Below are positions 56,070-64,000 of a stretch of DNA of 64,000 nt, one piece after another. This DNA is from Litsea cubeba (taxonomy: Eukaryota; Streptophyta; Magnoliopsida; Laurales; Lauraceae): positions 153,612,766 to 153,676,765 of the forward strand of contig CM022945.1 in assembly GCA_012931725.1 (NCBI GenBank), in the 5' to 3' direction. The position numbers and the translations under genes were made by a program. The notes under the pieces are model-generated. The model was not told where the DNA came from, did not search any database, and was given only the letters and a program-made list of their open reading frames with translations. Each line of letters begins with the position of its first letter. Within the stretch, counting starts at the first letter, position 1.

Positions 56070-58193
56070 ACATCCAGCCGTATGTACCTTCTCGCTTTGC
56101 TTTGTAATTGGGCTTTTCTCAAGGCGTTGTTGGAGCGCCTTCAAGCATCGTGAAACGCTTTGGAGGTTTGCAGGATGGAAGAAATGCATGGGCTTTTTAT
56201 AGTGCTGAAGACACTACTGCCATGATTTCTTATCCTGGGTTGTCGACTTCCTGAACTGCCGGCTTCGCGAAGTGGTTCGCGGCGAGCTTTTCGGCATATC
56301 AGGGGCTTTCCAAGAAGGAGCTTGATGTGAAGCTATCGTCTGGAAAAGGCCTTGGAAAGTCGGATGGCGTCCGGCGAGAGGAAGTTTGGGCCTTCCTTTC
56401 TAGTGAGAAGCACAAGATAGGCTTTCTCGGTGACCAGGGCGTCATTGGTTCTGAAGCTGTTCGAGAAATACCTGATGAGGCTTTAGAGCAGCTACAACAG
56501 GAGGAAGCTGAGGTTGATGCTTGGATGGAAGCGGCACAGAGGCGAGCTTCCGTGGAGTCTACTGGTAAGAGTAGACCATCTAGTGAGGAGTCAAGTGAGA
56601 AATCTGACTCTGACAGTGGGGCAGGTTCTTCTAGAAAGCGAGTCCATAGAAGTAAGAAGAAGAGGAGTCATCATCACAGCAAGGGGCAAGATGAAGGTTC
56701 TCCTGATATAGAAGTCCTTCTTACTATTAATGAGGAGGTGCCAGGGAATGCTGACGAGCCTCCAGAAAAGAGAAGCTGAGAAAAAGAGACCGTCGGTGAA
56801 GGTACGATTCTTCCTCTTTCTCTTTCCATTTCTTTTCACGGGATTTTTCCATGTTCTGATTTGCTTTCTCCCCCTGCTGCCTTTTTTTTTAGCAGAGGAA
56901 GACTTGGTGATGCCTGAGGTTCCAACTGATGAGGCGGTGACAGATCCTGTCGGGGCACCTGAAGAAGAACCAAGGGACTCTAGAGTGAATCTAGAATCTC
57001 CAATTGGTATGACTTCTTTTGCTTTCTTTTTTTGTCTGTGACTTGGTTTGCTAACATTTTTCTTGTCAGCTGACTTGCCACAGGATTCCGATGACTTTGA
57101 ACCATCGATGGACGCAAATGTTGACGATGCTTCCGACGAGTTCATGGAGGAAAAGAGTGTTCCGCCAGTCGTCGAAGAAGGTATTTTATAGTAATAACCC
57201 TGATAATGTTTTTTTAAACAGTATCATATTGATACTTTTTTGTGTTTCTTTGGCAGGTTTTGAAGCGACAGAGGAGAGTTCATTGCTTCCTTTAAAACCA
57301 GAGCATGGAATTTTAGAGGGTGATCCAGAGGTAGAGACTTCTGTAACCAATTCTGACATGGTGGAGGGGGTGCCTCGCGCTGAGATTCTTTCCCCAGCAG
57401 CTCCGACTGGAAAGAGTTCTTTTGTTCCTCTTCTAACGGGGCATGACATGAGCAGCCGACCAACGGAGTGGGGCGAATCTTCAGCTGGGCCATCTCTTCT
57501 TTTTGCGAAGAAGGTGGTGGCGCGGGTTCTGAGCTCTTGGATTTAGACTCTCCTTTCTGGGCACTTGGATGCTAGATTTGGCATGATCTAGCATGTGCAG
57601 GAGATTCTCAGTGATGCCGAAGAGGCTGGTCTGGATGTCACAGGTGCCAGGGCAATCGTTAATAGGATCATTGCACTAGGTGACAAGTGATTTGAGACCA
57701 TTGGTTTTGCTGACGACTAGTTCTTCAAGGAGATGTTCCTTGAGCCTGCTGATAAGGCTAAGTCTAACCTGAATGAGGCTGCACAAAGCAGAAAGCAGCT
57801 AGTCCGAGAGAAGAACTTAGAAGACCTAGCCATCATTGGGCTGACACATGACCTTAACATCCTTGATAGGGAGGTCGATGAGGCCAGGAAACGTCTTGAG
57901 CATTTGAAGGCACAAGTCGCTGCCAAGTGGGCTACTATAACAGAGGCTCGTGAAAGGGAGAGTGCTTTGATTTGCTGGGTCGCAGATGCTGATAGAATTC
58001 TCGAAAGGAAGTTTCAAGAGGACAAACAATGACAAACTGCTCGGGATAAGCTTCCCGGTGTGAAAGAAGGGTTACAGCTTGCCCCAGCATCTCATGGCAA
58101 GTTCCTGAAGAAGCATGCCCTGGAAACTCTGATGGCTGAGGCCAAAAGCTTGCTCGAGGAGCTCAAATTTTGGCTAGAGACCATTTTTGGTTG
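56070..58193 (+). pseudogene. Antisense gene of the outer Tat copy, 3' portion
   Basis: Continues 31185-31275 after the inner element (TSD ACATC 56070-56074). Homologous to 49890-47760 read on the minus strand. Exons: to about 56797 (VIGSEAVREIPDEALEQLQQ; RSKKKRSHHHS), 56894-57005, 57071-57180, 57258 onward (SLLFAKKVVARVLSSWI), coiled coil 57733-58032 (LTHDLNILDREVDEARKRLE). Splice sites (GAAG/GTACG, GCAG/AGGAAG, ATTG/GTATG, TCAG/CTGAC, GAAG/GTATT, GCAG/GTTTT) match those of the inner copy. Stops: TAA soon after the junction (FAL stop), TGA near 56777, TAG near 57544, others. The N-terminal mobile-domain part is missing. Confidence 0.78.
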
Positions 58194-59932
58194 AGCTCCT
58201 GATTTTTGTAGCAGAAACTATCATTCTTCTTTTTTTTTTTGGTACCACATGTATTTTTCTTGGTACTCTCTCTGTTTTTTTTTTAGTGCTTTGTAAACAC
58301 TTTTTTTTTTGGTACCACATGTATTTTTTGGTACTTTTTTTTGTTTTGTTTTCCCTACGCTCACTTAAATCTTTTTGTGATGAAAGCAATTGCTAAATGG
58401 GATGCTTTTTTTTTTCTTATTTTTTTGTTTTCCCTACTCTAACTTAAATATTTTTGTGATGAAAGCAATTGCTAGATGGGATATTTTTTTTATTCCCTAC
58501 GCTCACTTAAATCTTTTTGTGATGAAAGTAATTGCTAAATGGGATACTTTCTTTTTTTGTTTTCCCTACACTCACTTAAATCTTTTTGTGATGAAAGTAA
58601 TTGCTAAATGGGATTTGATCAAAAGCTTGCCATTTTGTGTAAATCTTTTGTTAAATGATTGTTTTGGCATGGGAGCCAGATTTTGTTTATGGCATGAGAG
58701 CCAGTTTTTTGTGGCATTGATAGCCGAGTTTATGGCATTGATAGCCGAGTTTTTTTTTTTTTAAATCCAAGTCTTGATTGGTGGCATTGATAGCCAATTT
58801 TGTTTTGTTGTATTGATAGCCGGTTTGTTTTGTGGTATTGATAGCCGGTTTGTGGCATTTATAGCCTATTTTGGTGGCATTTATAGCCGGTTTGTATCAT
58901 TTATAGCCTGTTTTGGTGGCATTTATAGTCGGTTTGTGGCATTTATAGCCTATTTTGGTGGCATTTATAGCCGGTTTTGGTTTTCAAAAATACAAGTATC
59001 GACTAAAAGTCGCCTCCCTACTGAATGGTCTTGCAAGTATCGATGGAATGTCGCATCCTTGCTCATTCGATTACGAGTATCGATGGAATGTCGCCTCCTC
59101 ACAGGTTTGGGTACAAGTATCGATGGAATGTCGTATACTTGCTTTTCAAAAATTTGATTTTGCGAGTACTGACTTGATGTCGTTTCCGCACTTTTTTGAA
59201 ATTTGCGGTTTTCTCAAACCTTTGGGTTGTGGATATCAACTGCAATGTTGCATCTCCACGATTTCTTGGTTTTTTTCGAACCTTTGAAATTTGGGTTGTG
59301 GATATCAACTGAAATGTTGCGTCTCCACGGTTTTTAGGTTTTTTCGAACCTTTGAAATTTGGGTTGTGGATATCAACTGAAATGTTGCGTCTCCACGGTT
59401 TTTAGGTTTTTTCGAACCTTTGAAATTTGGGTTGTGGATATCAACTGAAGTGTTGTGTCTCCATGGTTATTTTTTTTTTTGGACTTTGCAAGTATCGACG
59501 AAATGTCGCTTCCCGGCGATTTTGGAGGTGTCGAACATGGTTCGCATGCTTCCAATTTGTGCGAGTATCGACTAAGCGTCGCTTCCCCGTGGTTTTTGAA
59601 AAACCAATTTTTTTTGTTTAAAGACACGAGGGTCATAAGTTTTGACCTATAACCATTTTGGTGGTACAAGGCAGGGTGGAATAGGGTGGAAATCCTTGAA
59701 TCCGAATTTTGTTTCAAACCAAGAATTTTAAGTTCAAGGATTGAAAACTTTGGTCAAGTTAGAGAGAGGTTCCTAAACTTGGAATTTTTGAATAATGAAA
59801 CGGTGAAAGTAAGCATTGTTTGAATTTCTAGAAATTTCAACATTTGATTGAAAATTCTAAAAAGAGAGGGTTTAGCGAGCGAGTACCTGGAAACCGATTT
59901 TGGCCGTATAGGCATTGCTCTTACCCAGTTGG
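58194..59932 (-). repeat. Minisatellite spacer of the outer Tat copy (mirror of 46215-47759)
   Basis: Same repeat blocks in reverse: about four copies of the CTCACTTAAATCTTTTTGTGATG unit (58340-58620; two in the inner copy), GGCATTGATAGCCG/GGCATTTATAGCC (58668-58985), ATCGATGGAATGTCGC (59038-59135), and GTTGTGGATATCAACTGAA (59225-59460). Copy numbers differ between the two. Confidence 0.85.
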
Positions 59933-59940
59933 GTAAGTCT

Positions 59941-60830
59941 TCAAGGGTAGTACCACTTTAAGAACTTGCCGCTGATGGGCAGCATACATCTGTCACCCTC
60001 CATGTTTAGGAGTGCGTATGCGCCGTTGGAAAAAACCTTGTCGATGACGTAGGGTCCCTCCCATTTTGGCTCAAATTTGCCTTTGGACTTGTGAGCAAAG
60101 ACCATTGCACTTTTTACCTTAAGAACCAAGTCATCCTTTTTGTAGGCGCGTTGCCTGACCCTTTTGTCGAAAGATCCTGCCATGCGTGCTTGGTAAAGTT
60201 CAATGCTTTGTTGAGCTTCGAGCCGTCTCTCATCGAGATTGTCCAGCTCATGGAGTCGCAATTTGACATTGCTTTCTTGAGTCATGTCATTTTGCAAGGA
60301 TACCCTCAAGGAAGGAATTTGTACTTCCAAGGGTACGACAGCTTCGCATCCATAGACCAAGGAGAATGGTGTGCTATGGGTTGGTCCTCGATCGGTGGTT
60401 CGATAGGCCCACAAAGCTTCAGACAGTTTGTCGCTCCAGTCTCTTTTGTGACTAGAGACCATTTTCTTAAGGATTTTGCAGAGTGTCTTATTGAAAGCTT
60501 CTGCTAATCCGTTTGTTGCCGGATTGTATGGAGTCGAAGGACAGCTTTGGATTTTGTATTTATCGCAGAACCTGTAGAATCGATGATCCCGAAATTGTGG
60601 TCCGTTATCATGGACGAATCTTTTGGGTATGCCGAAACGACGAATGATGTTGATGCGCAGGACCTGAAGGACTGATGAGGTCTTCATTTCGTTAAGCGCA
60701 AATGCTTCTGACCACTTGGAGAAATAATCCGTAGCGGCGAAGATGAAGCGACGACCTTTGCTCGAAGGGGGAGAAATAGGACCTATGATGTCCATACCCC
60801 AGGCTTCGAAAGGCCATGAAATCGTTGTAT
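59941..60830 (-). pseudogene. Integrase core and C-terminus of outer Tat copy, still open
   Basis: From the stop at 59941 the frame is open up to 60876 with WGMDIIGPISPPSSKG, FVHDNGPQFRDHRFY, NGLAEAFNKT, WAYRTTDRGPTHSTPFSLVY, LHELDNLDERRLEAQQSIEL and FEPKWEGPYVIDKVF. All three catalytic residues are present, unlike DNE in the inner copy. The N-terminal zinc finger, both RNase H domains and RT are gone through a deletion whose junction is near 60835-60846. Confidence 0.85.
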
Positions 60831-61277
60831 AATGCAGGATCTTCTGTTGGAAGGTTCGTAGATGGTTCCTCCACAATATTTTCGGAGGCTTCCAGCTCTA
60901 CAAAACCTTCTGGGGTTTCAAGGGTATTTCCAGACCAAGGTTTTGTTCCATTTCACGGGTCTTCTTGATCGGTAATCTTCTCAAGGATTGCTATGAGATG
61001 GTCCCAATCGCCTGTTAAAACCGGGTCGAAGTAAGGTACTTCTTTTGGAAACGAGGGTTCTTTTGGGTCAGAAGACCACACGTCTGTGCCATCGGACAAT
61101 TCCTCTTTATCATCAGAGAAATCGTACCAATTGGATGAGCTTCCTGGATCTTTGTCAGGTGACTCATCGAAGAGTTATCCAGGGAGATCGATGTCTTCAT
61201 GGATATGAGGTGTTGAGGCTTGGTCAGTAAATTGACTTTTAAGCCTTTGTGTCAACTGTCTCAGGGGAGTGTCGGGT
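60831..61277 (-). pseudogene. Pre-RT linker of outer Tat copy, joined to integrase by deletion
   Basis: Matches 42460-42900 (inner) in reverse: HEDIDLPG, SSMSHLTKIQEAHPI, then ATATTGTGGAGGAACCATC and CAACAGAAGATC before the join to the integrase segment. About 2.4 kb is missing relative to the inner copy. Homology stops at 61277. Confidence 0.8.
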
Positions 61278-62515
61278 GAAAGAAATCGCGATTCAGATCT
61301 GAAACTTCTCATAAAGAGACTACTATGGCTGATGCAAAGCATGACAGATTTTAAAAAATCTGATTTATGCACTATGCAGCGGAAATCAGCCATAAAGAAT
61401 CGCATAGAAACTCCATTAAATCATGACCAACATGTGTCTAATTAATAGAGATGATAGAAGACTATTACCTCGAAGATTTGTAGACTTCAAATCTCTGAAA
61501 AAATAGATCCAAAGGCCCGAACTCAAACTTGCAATTTGCAAACAAGTTGCTGGAATTTTCCTGTACTAGTATTGCCTTTGATCTTCTCCTCTATCTCACT
61601 TCCAAATCTGATTGGCTAAGATGGTGGGATCTTAATCTAGGAAACAAGAAATATTTCTCCAAGGGAAAATCTCAGATCTCAAAGTTTCTTCAATCAAGAA
61701 GAGAACCTCTTCAAGGCTGGGCGTGTGGCTCTCTTTTTGCTTCACAAAGTGTGTTGGACGTCCAAGGGGTTATGTGTTTCTTTTATAGAAACTTTTGTGG
61801 AAACCTTTCCCATAAAGTTATCTCTCCTTATTCTAATTTATGTCCAAAAAGGAAAGACTTATTTCCTTTAAGAAACACTCTAATTAGAAAAGGAAACCAA
61901 AAGGAACTTTCCATACAATTAGTAATACTAGTTGTAGAACACTTACTAATTTTAAGTTCCTAATCCAAAAAGGAAACTAACTCATAGGAATACTAATCCA
62001 AAGAGGAGTCCAACTTTCCAAGTAGAGTCCTACTCAAAGTTGGAAACCTTACCCATGGAAATCCTATTATGGACGTCCCACATATCAATGCACACCATGG
62101 CCCACATATAATTTATCTAGAGTTAAATTCATGTATGCCATCAAAGGCCTATTTGAATTTAAACTCAAAATTATTTTTCCACTAAAATAATTCATCCTTA
62201 TGTTATCTAAACATTTTAGGAAACCATGCCAATCTTGGTAAGTGACTAGAGAAGGGACCAAAAGACATATTTGCCATTGGCTCCCAAAATGACCAAAATG
62301 TCCATGCTAAACCCATAGCAACATTAAGACCATTTTAACCTTAACTCATTCCACTAGAGAGTTACTAGCAAAACCCCGTGGATAACCACGAAACCACCAA
62401 ATGCACAGACTGATATGAATTATTTTTAATAAATTTATTAATTAGTAAACTTGTGAGTCCTTTTTTTTTTGTTGCTAATTTGATCTTTATGTTTTTTCCC
62501 AAATGTTTTATTCTT
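61278..62515. other. Unassigned AT-rich DNA between broken Tat copy and satellite
   Basis: Begins TGAAAGAAATCGCG at the exact end of Tat homology. One 144-codon frame (61529-61963 plus) has no recognised domain and no supporting start. Contents look like a decayed LTR or other noncoding repeat, but no partner copy, TSD or polypurine tract is visible in the window. Confidence 0.5.
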
Positions 62516-64000
62516 TAGGTGAGGCATGAATTGATTGAGAAAGATCAAATGATCATAGACCTAACAAATTGACCTAATATATTTAAGTGGGACCAAGATG
62601 AATGGGGTCCATCATCTCTATTCTAACCGTCCATAAAATCATATGATGCGGGCTGGGACCCATTAATTGATTGATAAAGATCAAATGATCAAATGATCAT
62701 AGACATCTCAAATTGACCAAACCTAACCTATTTAAGTGGGACCCCCAAGATGAATGGGGTCCACCATCTATATTCTAACCATCCATAAAACCATATTATG
62801 CGGGATGGGACCCATGAATTGATTTAAAATGATCAAATGATCAAATGATCGTAGACCTAACAAATTGACCTAATATATTTAAGTGAGACCCAGATGAATG
62901 AGGTCCACCATCTTTATTCTAATCGTCCATAGAATCAAATGAAGCTGGCCGGGACCCATTAATTGATTGATAAAGATCAAATGATCAAATGATCATAGAC
63001 CTCTCAAATTGACCAAACCTAGCCTATTTAAGTGGGACCCCCAAGATGAATGGGGTCCGCCATCTATATTCTAACCGTCCATAAAAACATATGATGCGGG
63101 TTGGGACCCATGAATTGCTTGATAAAGATCAAATGATCATAAACCTCACAAATTGACCAAACCTAACCTATTTAAGTGGAACCCTCCAGATGAATGGAGT
63201 CCACCATCTCTATTCTAACCATCCATAAAACCATAATATGTGGGATGGGACCCATGAATTGATTAAGAAAGATCAAATGATCAAATGATCGTAGACCTAA
63301 CAAATTGACCATATATTTTTAAGTGGGACCCAGATGAATGGGGTCCACCATCTTTATTCTAACCGTCCATAAAATCAAATGATGCGGGCCGGGACCCATG
63401 AATTGATTGATAAAGATCAAATGATCATAGACCTCTCAAATTGACCAAACCTGACCTATTTAAGTGGGACCCCCAGATGAATGGGGTCCACCATCTATAT
63501 TCTAACCGTCCATAAAATCATATTATGCGGGATGGGACCCATGAATTGATTTAAAAAGATCAAATGATCGTAGACCTAACAAATTGACCAAATATTTTTA
63601 AGTGGGACCCAGATGGATGGGGTCCGCCATCTTTATTCTAACCGTCCATAAAATCAAATGACGCGGGCCGGGACCCATGAATTGATTGATAAAGATCAAA
63701 TGATCATACACCTCTCAAATTGACCAAACCTAACCTATTTAAGTGGGAACCCCAAGATGAATGAGGTCCACCATCTATATTCTAACTGTCCATGAAATAA
63801 TCTGATGCGGGCTGGGACCCATGAATTGCTTGATAAAGATCAAAGGATTAAATGATCATAGACCTCACAGATTGACCCAACATAACCTATTTAAGTGGGA
63901 CCCCCAAGATGAATGGGGTCCACCATCTTTATTATAACCGTCCATAAAACCATATTATGCGGGATATGACCCATGAATTTATTTAAAAAGATCAAAGGAT
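62516..64000 (+). repeat. Satellite array, 136-152 bp units, runs off the window
   Basis: GACCCAT(G/T)AATTGATT recurs at 62657, 62809, 62953, 63105, 63249, 63393, 63536, 63672, 63816 and 63968, with a diverged first copy at 62521. Spacings are 152, 144, 152, 144, 144, 143, 136, 144, 152. Each unit has GATCAAATGATC, TTTAAGTGGGACCC, GATGAATGGGGTCCACCATC and CTAACCGTCCATAAAA. No ORF. Confidence 0.95.

Noticed and set aside
61529..61963. 144-codon plus-strand frame as a host gene
   Set aside because: No domain, no upstream signal, and location in repeat debris; kept only as unassigned DNA.

Overview
This window is almost certainly nuclear DNA from a flowering plant. It is AT-rich, has spliced transposon genes with GT/AG introns, plant Ty3/gypsy retrotransposons (one Athila-like, three Tat-lineage copies), a Mutator-like element (MULE) carrying a Ulp1-type protease gene, solo LTRs and a satellite array. 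I find no convincing host gene, tRNA, rRNA or CRISPR. The species cannot be named from the sequence. The window is best read as a stack of nested mobile elements whose boundaries can be fixed from target-site duplications (TSDs).

Layout. (1) 1-27197: remains of a Tat-lineage gypsy element in minus orientation (called Tat-B): integrase, two RNase H regions and end of RT at 24690-27190, plus plus-strand remnants of an antisense ORF (3-315 continued at 22379-22518, and a second copy at 23451-23693). An Athila-like gypsy element (316-22373, minus, TSD TGTCC) sits inside that antisense ORF. Its left LTR is in turn split by a 10.6-kb MULE (1361-11994, TSD TTTTTTTTG). (2) 27198-61277: a broken Tat element in minus orientation (outer copy). 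Its LTR lies at 27198-31184 (itself split by a 1600-bp solo LTR with TSD CTTCT), its antisense ORF at 31185-31275 plus 56070-58193, and its integrase at 59941-60830. (3) 31276-56069: a full-length 24.8-kb Tat element of the same family in plus orientation (inner copy), inserted in the outer copy's antisense ORF with TSD ACATC. It has an upstream ORF, gag, protease, G-patch, RT, two RNase H domains, integrase, a minisatellite-rich spacer, and a multi-exon gene on the opposite strand with its own TATA box. (4) 61278-62515: no recognisable gene. (5) 62516-64000: a tandem satellite that runs off the window.

The MULE is the best preserved element. A 721-residue transposase with all DDE residues, a SWIM finger and a zinc knuckle (minus strand) converges on a ten-exon, 1003-residue Ulp1-like protease gene (plus strand), a layout like mudrA/mudrB of maize MuDR. 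The whole MULE is filled with the motif TTATCTG in one orientation, including a 191-bp tandem array in the predicted first intron of the protease gene.

The Tat copies show a second system: a spliced gene antisense to the retrotransposon, encoding a plant-mobile-domain-like region followed by an acidic and basic low-complexity region and a coiled coil. Its introns are conserved between two copies, and related coding sequence recurs in three or four elements here. The retrotransposon polyproteins carry stops and frameshifts and look dead; the MULE genes look intact.
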